Part shown: piece after piece, positions 32,801 to 42,991 of the stretch
Layout: each line of letters opens with the position of its first letter
Numbering within the stretch: position 1 is the stretch's first letter
Assembly: GCF_900880675.1 (NCBI RefSeq)
Contig: NW_022045105.1
Coordinates: forward strand, 62,001 to 126,000
Length of the DNA stretch: 64,000 nt
Source of the DNA: Sparus aurata
Lineage: Eukaryota > Chordata > Actinopteri > Spariformes > Sparidae
Direction of reading: 5' to 3'
Notes under the pieces: model-generated
What the model saw: only the letters and a program-made list of their open reading frames with translations
What the model was told of the DNA's origin: nothing
Database searches by the model: none
Translations under genes and position numbers: made by a program

Positions 32801-35800
32801 TAAAAAAATTAATCCAGAAACGTGTCACAAAACATAAACAGATTTCGGTAACATTAGTTATTTGTAGTCACTTATGAGTCCTCACTGAAATAATATGATA
32901 ATGCAGTTTAAAAATAAACTTGTTTGTTTTATCATCACAACAGAACAGAGGACCATCAAAATATATTATAGGGTTTGTGACGTTGTAGAGCAGGGTGCAC
33001 ACACTGATTTAACTTGTGAGCTACTTTAAAAATGACCAGGTCGAAATGATCTACCTACATAAAAAATACTAAACATCTCTTTATTTACACATACACTGAG
33101 TAAACTTTATATAACACAATGTATAACTGATATTGAGAGAGTAATGTAACCCTTGGTGCTGCACATAAACATTGACAGCAGTAATGCACATAGGTGACAA
33201 ACAGCCGTCAATACTGCACAGTTTACACACCAGGAGCTGCTGCTGGTTTTCTCCTGAAAGTCTTTGAATGACTGAAAAATGTCCTCTCCCCGCGTGTGTT
33301 CTTTCATGAACAGTAATGTTAACAGCTCCTCTTTTACAGTCATATCTGTAAACATCATCTGAATACAAATGCACATCTGGGCTGTATCGCTGGTGTCTGG
33401 AGACACAGGCTGTGAATAACCCGAGGTTTGTTACCCATTACCATTTACAATAACTTCAGGAAAAAATATATATCCATTAAACATTGTTTTTATTGTCTTA
33501 CTGAGTAAAGCTTTAAGCTTCTTGGGGTCCAGAGGCTGCGTCTCTCTGCAGATGGACCGACCTTGTTGACCCCTCCCGTCAGGTTGGACTTCAGTAGGAC
33601 ATCAGTGCTGAACAGGCCCAGCAGAAGGGTGCGGGCCTTTCCTTTCACTGTGGGTTGTGATTTTGCAGTCTCCCAACAATGAGCAGACACTCCGGTGGAG
33701 TCTCATTCCCTAGTTGCACTTAATTAATTGTAAGAAGGAAAGAAACACAGGAATAAAAACAAAGAAAATCACCAATGACAGAATGTTTTATGTTTTTAAT
33801 TGATCATTACAAAAATGTACTTACTGATGTTGGTTTGGGAGATGTGGGTTAAGGAGGTGGTGATTGTAGAGCAACACTGGCCTCATATTCACTTTCACCT
33901 TCATAGCCTGAGCTCTCCGTGACTTTATCTGAAATGAGGGTCTTCACAGCTGCAAAGAGTGATGGAATTTCTGTAAGATATGGCCCACCGAATTTACCAC
34001 AACAGGACTCCAAACAAGTTGTAAACACACAACATGTAAACAAAAATAAACAAAATACACCTGCGCTCATTTTTGGTGTCTCAAAGTGTAACAAAATGTG
34101 TGAGTGGTTCTGAAGTAGCTAGCTAGCTAACGGCCGTTAGTCACTTGAGTCCTGCTTCATTAGCTAACGCTAACGTTAGCTAGCTAGCTAGAAGTTCGAA
34201 TGAAGGACTCATGTGACTGATGTTGGCAAGCCAGCTAACATTAGCGGCCGTTAGCGCGCTAGCTAACGGTCGCTATCGATAGCTAGCGCGCTAACGGCCA
34301 CTAACGTAGCTAACGTTAGCGAACGTTAGCTACGTTAGCTAACAGCCGTTAGTCACGCGAGTCCTGCTTCATTTGAACTTTTAGCTAGCTAGCTAGCTAA
34401 CGTTAGCTAACATGTCAGGAGACATGTGAACCACAGACAGACAGAAAGAAAGACAGATTCCTGGCTTCATAGTCAGTTGTTCCTCTGGTCACATCTGGAC
34501 ACATCATGTTCACCACAGCAGATTTCAGACTAAGAAACATTTTCTGTCATTGTTTCTGCTTTTAATGGCATCAAACATGACATGAAGTTCTCCTCACAGT
34601 AACTATTACTGCTGTAATATACATCAGATATCAATCCAGCACCAAACTATAGTAACATGAACATGTCAACACATGAAACCATGAAACTGTTTCTATCACA
34701 AACAGGTTCAGTGACACTTGTGAGGTTCTGGAGGGAAACAGTCTGGGAGTCTCTGTCACTTGGTTTTGTTGCAGAGGTCGGGAACCAACGTCCAATGTTT
34801 TCTGATTGATTTATTACGTATAAATTGTATTTGTTTCTTTGCACAGTAAAACAAAGCAGCAGAAACACAGCAAGAACAAAAAGCAGACTGTGCAGCTGAG
34901 ATTCAGAAAAGCCCTCCAAGCTTCAAACAGGAATCGGACCTCAAAAGTTCTGACGTCCAAATCCAAAAGTCCTATAATATAGAAACATAAGCACAAGTTG
35001 ACATTGGATCAAACAGCAAGCGTAAGGTCGCCCACAGGAAACAGCAACAACATCCAATAAAATAAAGATGAAGTGATAAATCCAACAGGAGGTTTGTGTG
35101 TGTTCTCAGATGTTGTCGTCCTCTTTCACACACACCAACATCCTGTGGCTCACTCTCAGTGTGTGAGGAGAGTGGCAGAGGTGAAGAGGTTCAGGGAGAA
35201 CAGGGAGAAGCAGCCTGATGGACAGATTGTGTTTCTGTGTATGAGAGTCATGTCATGTCCATGTTTGCATGCTGAAAGAGGATGTGCTGCACTGACCCCC
35301 CTCCTCCTTTCAGGGTGGAGCCTGCTGGAGTCCGATGGTTGACACCAGGTCTGAGGAAGTGTGAGTGTCTTTTTACTTTCATTCATCAAAACACTGTGAC
35401 ATCACTCATTCACATCTGAGATGTCATCATCACACTGATGACACATTAATAACTGCAGCTGTGTTGTGTCTTTTTCTCTCCATCAGATTCCTGTGAGCTC
35501 ACAGTCGACACAAACACAGTCAGCAGAAAGATCAAACTGTCTGACAACAACAGGAAGATGACACATGTGGAGGAGGATCAGTCATATCCTGATCATCCAG
35601 AGAGGTTTGAGTCCTGGTGTCCTCAGCTGCTGTGTAGAACTGGTCTGACTGGTCGCTGTTACTGGGAGGTCGAGTGGAGAGGAAGAGTTTCTATATCAGT
35701 GAGTTACAGAAGAATCAGAAGGAAAGGAGGCAGTGAAGACTGTGTGTTTGGATTCAATGATCAGTCCTGGAGTCTGAGGTGCTCTGATGATGGTCGTTCC

Positions 35801-36100
35801 TCTGTCAGGCACAATAACAGAAGAACAGTCATCTCCTCCTCCTCCTCCTCCTCCTCCCCCTCCTCCTCCTCCTCCATCTCCCCCTCCTCCTCCTCCTCCT
35901 CCTCCTCCTCCTCCTCCTCCTCCTCCTCTGGTAGAGTAGCAGTGTATGTGGACTGTCCTGCTGGCACTCTGTCCTTCTACAGAGTCTCCTCTGACTCACT
36001 GATCCACCTCCACACCTTCAACACCACATTCACTGAACCTCTTTATCCTGGATTTGGACTCTACTGCTCTGGTTCCTCAGTGAGTCTGTGTGGTGTTTAG
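23688..36100 (+). CDS. NLRC3-like: NLRC3-like protein, gene 2 (FISNA-NACHT-LRR-B30.2)
   Basis: Joined exons: 23688-23851, 24157-24297, 25327-25405, 25545-25773, 25942-27796, 27893-28066, 28450-28623, 35314-35360, 35487-36100; 1158 residues, open throughout. Architecture as in gene 1, with Walker A near residue 302. Differences: the shortest first Gly-Pro tract; a NACHT exon 60 nt longer than in genes 1 and 3 because the segment before ALQSPNGH is replaced by an unrelated stretch; more basic residues (KKKYFRKRFRDKKQ) where the others have acidic ones; and the longest serine tract in B30.2 (32 codons with Pro and Ile interruptions). The last intron is 6.7 kb and holds a hAT transposon. Likely an expressed family member, but no transcript evidence is available here. 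Confidence 0.87.
24157..24297 (+). CDS. NLR gene 2 coding exon 2
   Basis: 141 nt, phase 2 in and out. Gly-Pro tract, EPSCVSFKSDES, and the FKQEHSSDRQ tail. The donor is GTAAGT. Confidence 0.75.
24298..25326 (+). other. NLR gene 2 intron
   Basis: No gene is seen. It is AT-rich at 24640-25010. From about 25010 to the acceptor it is collinear with gene 1 (8905-9215). Confidence 0.5.
25327..25405 (+). CDS. NLR gene 2 coding exon 3
   Basis: 79 nt with the same VDQESSEVPRG...DSIFM coding as gene 1. Confidence 0.75.
25545..25773 (+). CDS. NLR gene 2 coding exon 4
   Basis: 229 nt encoding the LLEENIVTFVKNELKK acidic block. It ends LADRLQN, where gene 1 has LADCLQS. Confidence 0.8.
25942..27796 (+). 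CDS. NLR gene 2 FISNA-NACHT exon
   Basis: 1855 nt. Walker A GVAGIGKT is at about 26236-26259; Walker B VFIFDGLDEC follows near 26440. A divergent block at about 27225-27360 adds 20 codons relative to genes 1 and 3. Motifs needed for ATP binding are intact. Confidence 0.92.
27893..28066 (+). CDS. NLR gene 2 LRR exon 1
   Basis: 174 nt; one LRR unit with LRELDLSNNNLQDSGVKLL. Confidence 0.88.
28067..28449 (+). other. Intron between LRR exons, gene 2
   Basis: Different from gene 1 in its middle. A copy-specific piece at about 28150-28340 is unassigned. Confidence 0.4.
28450..28623 (+). CDS. NLR gene 2 LRR exon 2
   Basis: 174 nt; LSGCLITEEGCTSL and LRELDLSYNHPGDSGVKQL. It has Trp in place of the second Cys of gene 1 (DPGW for DPGC). 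Confidence 0.88.
28837..30466 (+). mobile_element. Non-autonomous hAT transposon with 8-bp target duplication
   Basis: Flanked by perfect direct repeats ATAGTAAC (28829-28836 and 30467-30474). Ends are TAGGGCGGGCGATAT on the left and ATATCGCCCAGCCCTA on the right. Inside, at about 29054-29272, is a BED-finger-like N-terminal fragment (IPKKNNAGSIVWQWFGYKRE) of a ZBED-type transposase that quickly stops. The catalytic region is missing. It is absent from units 1 and 3. Confidence 0.88.
29054..29272 (+). pseudogene. hAT transposase N-terminal fragment (BED-like)
   Basis: The reading frame carries SIVWQWFGYKREDVK, the beginning of the BED DNA-binding finger of hAT/ZBED proteins. It loses the Cys and His ligands that should follow and stops at 29272. 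This is a relic inside the hAT element. Confidence 0.55.
32681..33430 (-). mobile_element. Decayed hAT element, minus strand (unit 2)
   Basis: The left edge AAGGCCCGACCGATAA is a typical hAT-type terminus. On the minus strand, 33406-33107 reads DTSDTAQMCICIQMMFTD and then GEDIFQSFKDFQEK, resembling the catalytic-region start of GTF2IRD2/ZBED-like hAT transposases, before frameshifting. An (AT)n run lies near 32752-32766. The same remnant is present in unit 3. Confidence 0.55.
33490..33690 (-). pseudogene. BEN-domain-like fragment (unit 2)
   Basis: The minus-strand frame contains KARTLLLGLFSTDVLLKSNL, GPSAERRSL and PRSLKLYS, resembling the BEN DNA-binding domain (Leu-rich helix, DxxL, then a C-terminal LDP..L motif). 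It is conserved at 56930-57130. An upstream minus-strand piece (about 33970-33849, after an intron-acceptor-like TCTTTGCAG) could be another exon. Assignment is tentative. Confidence 0.35.
34117..34412. repeat. Palindrome-rich foldback region (unit 2)
   Basis: Dense in GCTAGC, TAACGTTA and CGGCCG palindromes, centred near GCTATCGATAGC (about 34271). It corresponds to the perfect inverted repeat of unit 3, but the arms here have diverged. Confidence 0.8.
35314..35360 (+). CDS. NLR gene 2 mini-exon before B30.2
   Basis: 47 nt encoding VEPAGVRWLTPGLRKY across its junctions. Confidence 0.8.
35487..36100 (+). CDS. NLR gene 2 B30.2 (PRY-SPRY) exon
   Basis: About 204 residues with GRCYWEVEWRG, WSLRCSD, VAVYVDCPAGTLSFYRV and PLYPGFGLYCS. 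The serine tract at 35834-35929 is 32 codons with Pro and Ile interruptions, the longest of the three copies. Confidence 0.9.
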
Positions 36101-38655
36101 TGTGCAGAGTCTCCTCCTGTCACAGAAACATTGTCAGTGCTGAACAGTTGAGTCTGTACAGGATCACAGTCACATCAATCTTTCAGCTTCTTGTAATAAA
36201 TTCATCAGTCAACTTTGTACAAAATGATTCAAACTGATTGAAAAGATTCTTCATTTACATTTTAAACTTCTTCCATTAAATTGTGTAAATTGCGTTGACT
36301 TGTACTTTCTGTCATGTGTTGTTTTGAATTCTGGCTCTTGTTCCAATAAAATCCACAACTATTAGTGAAATGTAAGAAACAGAAAACATTGACTCGTCTG
36401 CAGCTTTAATTGTAAAGAATCATTGTGAACAAAGTTGTGAATGGACAGTAAAATCTGATCAAATGTACTCGACACTCCACCTGAAACACTCTGACTTGTT
36501 TCGTGTGTTTCTAATGATGAAACTAAAAGTTTGATGGTGTTGGTTAACACATGTAATTATGTCTGTAGTGACGTGATAAACTGCACAACATCTGTTCATT
36601 TCTGTCTGATTATCATATGAGAAGAAAACACATTTTAATGACAATCATTGTGTTTCTCTCAGTGTTTTGTGGCTGTTGAAGTCCGGCTGTATTTTCAGGA
36701 CGTTTGTTGGATTTGAATCTCATCCGTCAAACTAAACAGCTGTGAGAAAAGTCTTTCTCTGTCTGAGCCGGTTGGCTGAAGATGTTTGGAAGTCTGAGAG
36801 CCGGATGAAATACTGAAACACTTTCAGAGATCACAAACTAAACTGTCCTGATGAAGCTTTTAAACAAGTGCTGAAGAGATTTGAGCTCATGTTTGATGCT
36901 TCTGAACGTTGATGTTCAGAGCAAAGAGTCCAAAACTTGTACAAATTGTTCCTTTTTGTTTAAATCTGACTTGTTTGTGAAACGATCAGCTGACGAGTTT
37001 ATAATCAGACTGAAAGATGTCGCACAGCATCACTGAAATGTTTCTCCTCTGCTAAAGTAGCTCAATATAAGAAAATCAAATATTTACAATATTAATGAGG
37101 TAATAAGACAATTTTTTTTCCGACAGAACACTGTTTGAAGCCTAGAGAGGTGGCAGGGTCAGCCACATATAAACACAGTGAAACAGTATAAAGTTTGTTT
37201 ATTTAGTTTGTTGATCAGCTGATGAAGATCTTTGTCTGCTCGTTGTTGTTTCTTCAACTAAACTACAGACTGCTCCTTTAAACTTTCTTTCCTGGCATCA
37301 GAAATCGAGTGAAGAACAAAAACTTTGACTTGATTTTAGAAAATATCTGAAACAAGTATTATTCTGTGTGATTGCAGCACAGCGAGCACAACTTAAACTC
37401 CTCTTCTTATTTCATTATTCTGACTTGTTTCAGGATAAAAGACGTTTTTAAAACAGATTTTTAATATTCTTAAAGCTTAAACATGTTTTCTTTTAGAGAA
37501 GGAACAAATAAATAATAAAAGCAAAACAGAATGAGTGTAAAAGTTTGCTGAGACATGAATTGATGATGAAATGAAAGCAGGTGGCAGCACAGAATCAGTG
37601 GGACTCAGAGATCTTCTGTCCTGACGACTCTCATCAATCTGTATGTGACTCATTTGTTTAACACTCACATTCAATCATTCATTTTCTCTTCATTTCTTTT
37701 GTTAAACGCTTTAAGTTCTCACCAAATATGTTCAATGCTTCAACATGTGTGTGAATCAATAAGTCATGTAGTGATTATGGGTCGTTCCAACCAGCCAACT
37801 CACCCACAATCCAGAACTTTTCCCGCTTCTCCAGAACACTTCATGTAGAAACTTAAATGAACTGAATGTGATCGTGCAGCTGAACTCCAAATACTTTTTA
37901 ACTTGTGGATTTTTCAACTTTGACTCTCTAAACTCAATTTCAGGATTTTGGTGAAATTTGAGACAAAACAAGTATTTGGATTTTACAAGTTGTCATGAAT
38001 TGAACAAAAGTTTCAACACAAATGTCTTTAAAAAGAATGTGTGACATGAGCTGGCAGGTCCTGGGTCAGTCGGTGTGGAGCGACCCGTATCTACAGAACA
38101 TCTAAATATCTTATTTTACTCTGTCCGTTTACTGATGTTCTGAAAATAACACGTGTCATACTTTCCATACAACTTCAGTTTTTATATTTCAACACTTTCA
38201 CCTGAAAAACATTCAGGACGTAAAATCAAACGTCTCTGAAGCTTTATTTAACAAGATGTGTGTCACTCACATGTTGATGTTTCTGGTTGTTTTATGTGTT
38301 TTTATAATGATGAGAAGAAAAAAAAAACCTGTGATCGTGTTCATAAACTCATCTGATGGTTTCCATGGTGACATAATAAACAGATGGATGTAAAAACAGG
38401 TTGTTTATCAGGATGTTTTATTACAAAAACTGAATATTAACAGCTGATTAGAATACAAAACAAACAAGTCTGTATTATTATGTATATATTCATTAAACTG
38501 TCTCATTGTGCTGACGTGGTGTTTTTCTACTGTTAACTTCCTGTTAGTTTTAAGTGTTTCTACCGTTCTGACAACAGATGTGACACGTTTAACCAGAGTT
38601 TGATCACTTTTACTTTGAAAATACTCAGGATGGAAGAATGAAAGAGGTGGAAACT
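36101..38655 (+). other. 3' UTR and flank of NLR gene 2
   Basis: AATAAA at 36195-36200 and 36345-36350. The remainder is AT-rich, has no supported gene, and is collinear with 59589-62150. Confidence 0.55.
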
Positions 38656-38762
38656 TTTTAGAAACAGGTGAGCATCATCAAAGATTGTATAGTCTGAGGG
38701 TCTTAGCAGGAAGTAGACGGAGCCGGAATGATCTCCTCTGTCAGTAGAAACACCTGGTTTCA

Positions 38763-38843
38763 CCTTTTAGAAACAGGTGAGCATCATCAAAGATCATCTA
38801 GACTCTAGACGATCTTTGATGATGCTCACCTGTTTCTAAAAGG
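38763..38843. repeat. 81-bp near-perfect palindrome (unit 2)
   Basis: Arms of 40 nt with one mismatched pair (38796/38810) around the centre base 38803. A third, direct copy of the arm (30 nt) lies at 38656-38685. The sequence is the exact reverse complement of 62256-62336. Confidence 0.95.
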
Positions 38844-38859
38844 TTTCCATCTTTTCCCA

Positions 38860-39830
38860 GAGATGATAAAGAGCTCTGTGAGGAGCTGTTGTCTGTAACA
38901 CCACTGAGACACATCGAGAGGAGAGGACATATATGCAGCAATAAAGGAGATGTTGAGACAGAGAGGTGTCGATCTGAACCAGGTGGTCTCATCACCACAG
39001 ATGGAGCCCCTGCCATGGTGGGAAGAGAGAAGACGACCCTGATCTCAGAGCTCACCACCGTCTCATCCATCACACTGTTCTGTGCGCTGAAGTCATGAAC
39101 AAGAGCAGCTCAAGAGTCAGACAGCAACACAGATTTCACTGTTTCTGCAAGATGAGCACAACATGGAGACGGTTGCTGTGTCGGCTGACATCACATCACA
39201 CCTTCATGAGCTCAAGTTAAAGCTGCAGGACCGGAAACATTCAGTGGTTCATTGGATGACAGCTGCTGGATGTTTCCACAGGAAGCTGCACATTCTCACA
39301 GCAGATGTTGAAGGAGAGTGAACACACTTCCCAAAGCTGCAGAACACACTCAGTCTGAGAGAGATGTTCCTCCCCGTGTTGACTTCATACACAAGCTGAG
39401 TGGAAACTTCAGTAAAAGCTTTGACAGCTTCAGCCTCGGGCAGCAGCTCCTCCTGCTGACCCACAATCCTCTCCTCATCACAGAACTTTTCACAGGAGGT
39501 GACACAGACGTTGAGGTGGGCTCATGTGGGATCTCTGCAGCTGGAGCTCATTGATCTGTGAGGAAGTGATGCATGAAGAGCATTTAGAGGCCACTGACCT
39601 GCTGCTTTCTGGCTGCTGCACACTGTTTTCATGGTCTAACCAAAGCAGCACTGCACACCTGGACCACGTTTGGACCCACTGACGGCTGTGAGTCGGCTTT
39701 TTCCACCGTCAACAATATGAAGAACAAGTCTGGTTCCAGGCTCACAGGTGAACACCTACAGATCTGCATGAGAACGGCAGCGACTCCATTCAGCCAAGAT
39801 TGAAATCAGTGGCAGGACCATCACATGCCC
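38860..39830 (+). pseudogene. hAT transposase remnant (unit 2)
   Basis: Frameshifted coding remains in order: LITTDGAPAMVGRE (catalytic region), ADITSHLHELKLKLQD near 39180, HKLSGNFSKSFDSFSLGQQ near 39390, and the C-terminal dimerisation segment CESAFSTVNNMKNK and RLTGEHLQICMR near 39687-39770. Order and motifs match GTF2IRD2/ZBED5-like hAT transposases. Several stops and shifts mean it is dead. The same remnant is at 62353-63320. Confidence 0.75.
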
Positions 39831-40289
39831 ATTCCTCTCAGGAAGACAAGTCAAAGAAAAGAAGCAGATATTCAAAGAGAAAAGGCTGTTTGCACTTTTT
39901 ATTGACTGTTTTCTGAATATGTTGACGTGTTTTCACTTGAAATGTCTAATTGAAGCGTAAAAAAGGTTATTCTGAGCTCTGTTTGCACTTTTTATTGCTT
40001 TTATACTGAGGCTTCTGTTTTCTTTAACTTGAAATAAAGGCCTTAAATTCATTCGCCTGGGACGACTTCTATTTCTGGTAAAATATCTGGTTGATGACTG
40101 TACAAGTGTTGAACACTGAATGTGGGGAAGACTGTAAGACACAAGCTGGACTTTGTGAGGTTCAGACCTTTTACTGGGAGGAAATTTTAGTAACTTTAAA
40201 AGCTTTGATTGATTGATTGAATCAATGAATTGAGGCATTGGAACTGGATTTGTTCAAAGAGAATCAGACTCCCCCACAGAAATGGTACA
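39831..40289 (+). other. Flank after the hAT remnant (unit 2)
   Basis: An AATAAA-like GAAATAAAGG lies near 40031, possibly the old element's polyadenylation site. Nothing else is supported. Confidence 0.4.
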
Positions 40290-40385
40290 TTCCGGGGGCG
40301 GGGCCACTGCAGTGCACCTGATCAGCCACCTGTAGCCTATAAAGCTGAGCTGCTGCCACACAGACGGTCTTTTGTTCCTCAGTGT
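40290..40385 (+). promoter_or_regulatory. GC-box plus TATA promoter-like segment (unit 2)
   Basis: GGGGGCGGGGCC near 40292 is followed by CCTATAAAGC near 40337, a classical arrangement. It precedes the BED-finger remnant and is conserved at 63783-63832. It probably drove the ancestral transposase. Confidence 0.5.
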
Positions 40386-40634
40386 GACATTCGTAGTGAT
40401 GTGTCTTCTGTGTCGAGTAGTCCAGGAAGATATTTGTGAAGCGCGTATCGAGGTTTGTTCGAAGCCTCACGAGCCGGCCGTACCACGTGACTGATTCAGG
40501 AACTGTTTCGTGGTTTTGGCGTTCAATTCTAAATTTAAGGGGCAACAAAATGCAATGGAGGTCCCCCGTTACCTCACATTTTGTGTAGTTTCTGTTTTTT
40601 CTTTGCGATCTATTCGAGTGTCATTTGACTTTAC

Positions 40635-40912
40635 GATGGAACCTGCGAGAAAGAAAAGATTTTCCCTGTCTGGGAACAATTTGAGCTGATCTCCCATAAT
40701 AATGTATACACATAGTAATTACTAGTGTAATATAAATGTGGCAACACAGCATATCCCTTGTTCTGATTTCTTTCTTCTCATGTCTGGTATTTTAAAAGGT
40801 GAAGTGTCTGTGTTCCAAAGAACTTGGATACAACAACACCTCCTCTATGCTGAGGCATTATGGGGCCTTACATGGGAACAAGGAGACCAACCAAGGTGGA
40901 CCAAGCTCAGGT
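40635..40912 (+). pseudogene. BED zinc finger fragment, two exons
   Basis: The first part starts MEPARKKRFS at 40635. After a one-base frameshift it reads WEQFELISHNN to a donor near 40698. The second part, from about 40799 after an AAAAG acceptor, reads VKCLCSKELGYNNTSSMLRH, then YGALH, completing a C-x2-C...H-x4/5-H BED finger. The donor is near 40912. This is the N-terminus of a ZBED/hAT transposase; the downstream catalytic part was not found. Confidence 0.6.
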
Positions 40913-41576
40913 AAGCCATTTTAGGATGCAATGATAAGACAGCATACAAACATACAACTACAACATTAATTTATATTTTAATTGTGACTAATTAATGACA
41001 TCTGTAATTGAATACTGCATTTTTTTTGTCATCAGGAGGGAAGACTGATGTGGATGAGGCATGGTCACCATGGTTACTGAGGATTCCCAGCCCTTCACTA
41101 ATGTGGAAGACAAATGGTTCAGAAATCTTTGAACTGCTTGCCTCAGAAACTTCACATTTTTAAGTTTCCATCAGTATGAAAGTAATCTGGTGACAGTAGC
41201 GTGTATATCCACAGGCACACTGCAAACAGGAAGTTCTGATAACTAATTCAGCAAAGTTTAATTGAGCTCCTGAGATGTTCTGTGGACTACGACACTTCAC
41301 CTGACTCTCCATCAGCACAGAGCTGAAAAGACGAGGACTGAATTCCTATTTAGTTGAATTTACCCTTTAATATCTGACAGCAGCTCTGGGTAGATACAGA
41401 TGAGGATCATTTTAAACTCAGAAAAATAAGAACATGAACAAAAAGGAGAAAAATTAAAGCTTTCAACCCCCCTGATGATAATTCATGGAGCACTTTCCGA
41501 ATCAAATCACACATAAAAAGAAAATATAAACGAGTAAAGTGACAGAAAACAGTGAAACAGGTCAAAGACATTTATT
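40913..41576. other. Spacer before the unit 3 LINE
   Basis: No gene, clear repeat or strong motif is seen. It is AT-rich and ends at the LINE target site. Confidence 0.4.
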
Positions 41577-41592
41577 AAAGTATGTTTTTGTG
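41577..41592. repeat. 5' target-site duplication of the unit 3 LINE
   Basis: AAAGTATGTTTTTGTG, repeated exactly at 47025-47040. The nick site TT/AAAG fits L1-type endonuclease preference. Confidence 0.9.
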
Positions 41593-41751
41593 GGGGGCGC
41601 TAGTGAGCAGCGCATGGAGTAGACGTGCTTTCAGGGGCTCTTCCCTGCCAATATGTAAAATTATTATTCTGACAGTCTCGTACATAATTCTATCAGCCTC
41701 GGGAACAACTGTACACAGTAGTGGCCTAACCAGTTAAGTTTATGCAACGAC

Positions 41752-42627
41752 ATGCCGAGGAAGTCGTCAAAAAACGTCGAGTGGCCTCCACCATCCTCTG
41801 CTTCGTCTAGCGCTAATGCTAACAATGCTAGCGCTAATGCTAACAATGCTAGCGCTAGCCAGCCAGTTCATGACTCCAGCGACAGCGACACGGAGCTGTT
41901 GCCGTCAATATGGGAGAAAGTTTCCGACAAGATCCTGGGACACATGAACGGCAGGTTTGATAAACTAGAGCAAACACTTCAAGTAGTGCAGAGCTCTCAA
42001 AGGGAACTATTGGAGAAGGTTGAAACAGTGGAAGAACGAGTGCTGGACCATGAGAGCCGCATAACCTGCTTGGAGAAGGCAGTCTCTGGCCTGAAGGATG
42101 AAAACAACGCGCTCAGGCTAAAGGTGGATGACCTCGAAGGCCGGTCGCGTCGCAACAATATCAAGATTATCGGCATTCCTGAACAGGAAGAGGGCGGTAA
42201 ACCAACCGAATTCATCGAGGCATTAATCCCGAAGCTTTTTGGCAAAGACAGTTTTCAGTCACCGGTGGTTATCGACCGGGCGCACCGGACCCTGCGGCCG
42301 CCGCCCACAGCTGGAGCTAAGCCTCGCGCCATCATCGCCAGGGTCCACTTCTATCGGGAGAAGGAGCTCATACTTCGCCTCCGGAGGGAACGACAACTAG
42401 AGTACAAAGGCAACAAGGTGCTAATGTTCCCGGATTACACGCCTGAGGTGATGCGGCAGCGGCGTGAGTACACCGAGGCCCAGCGGATGCTACGGGAGCT
42501 AAAGGTGGAGCACAGCCTACTTTTCCCAGCGAGGCTCCGGATAAAGCACAAGGAGCGGTTCAAGGTCTTCAGAACACCGAGTGAGGCAATGACTTTTATC
42601 AACACTGACTTAAAGAACTCATCTTAA
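41752..42627 (+). CDS. LINE ORF1 RNA-binding chaperone
   Basis: 291 residues. The L1 ORF1 protein coats the element RNA as a trimer. A low-complexity N-terminus (SSANANNASANANNASA, residues about 18-38, from a repeated AACAATGCTAGCGCTAATGCT unit) is followed by a coiled coil (about 55-135, heptads such as LEKVETVEERV and LEKAVSGLKDE), an RRM-like core with RRNNIKIIGIPE (about 138) and a C-terminal domain with AHRTLRP and ARVHFYREKE. The frame is intact. The start is the first ATG after the 5' UTR. Confidence 0.9.
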   Translation: MPRKSSKNVEWPPPSSASSSANANNASANANNASASQPVHDSSDSDTELLPSIWEKVSDKILGHMNGRFDKLEQTLQVVQSSQRELLEKVETVEERVLDHESRITCLEKAVSGLKDENNALRLKVDDLEGRSRRNNIKIIGIPEQEEGGKPTEFIEALIPKLFGKDSFQSPVVIDRAHRTLRPPPTAGAKPRAIIARVHFYREKELILRLRRERQLEYKGNKVLMFPDYTPEVMRQRREYTEAQRMLRELKVEHSLLFPARLRIKHKERFKVFRTPSEAMTFINTDLKNSS

Positions 42628-42991
42628 GACTAGTGCTACACTTCTCATTCAAATAACTGTGTTCAACACACTGAGAGACTGTCATTCTGATTCTTCGGAC
42701 TCAGGTCAGTTATGTTTGGCAGCGGAACTGGGCTAAGTTAGCTATCACAGCTTTAACAGCGAGTTAGGTTTGAAGGCAGGTTTCAGGCCGTGCGTGTAGC
42801 GGCCCCGAGCATGAAGGGATGTCTGTGCTTCGTTTGGGGAAGTGCTTGCGGGCGGGTAGGGGACATGTTCAGGTTCATGGGTTTGTTTGAGGGTGTTACC
42901 TCAGGTTACAATGGATGTACTTTGTGTGTCTTGTTTTATTATATTTTGTGCACGTTTGAGAGGATACCAGATTGCTTTTATTATAGGGATA
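42628..42991 (+). other. LINE inter-ORF region
   Basis: Gap between ORF1 stop and the likely ORF2 ATG. The ORF2 frame is open back to 42887 through a hydrophobic stretch, but 42992 (MSVSDN) fits the endonuclease start better. Confidence 0.6.

Larger units (their letters stand above)
28624..35313 (+). other. Long intron between LRR and B30.2 exons, gene 2
   Basis: Holds a complete-ended hAT element (28837-30466), DNA collinear with genes 1 and 3 (about 31000-32680), a decayed minus-strand hAT piece, a BEN-like coding fragment, and a palindrome-rich foldback region (34117-34412). No additional LRR exon is seen. Confidence 0.55.

Noticed and set aside
34117..34412. Possible CRISPR-like array because of repeated GCTAGC/TAACG blocks
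   Set aside because: Repeats are palindromic, irregularly spaced and without unique spacers, in a vertebrate context. It is a foldback structure.
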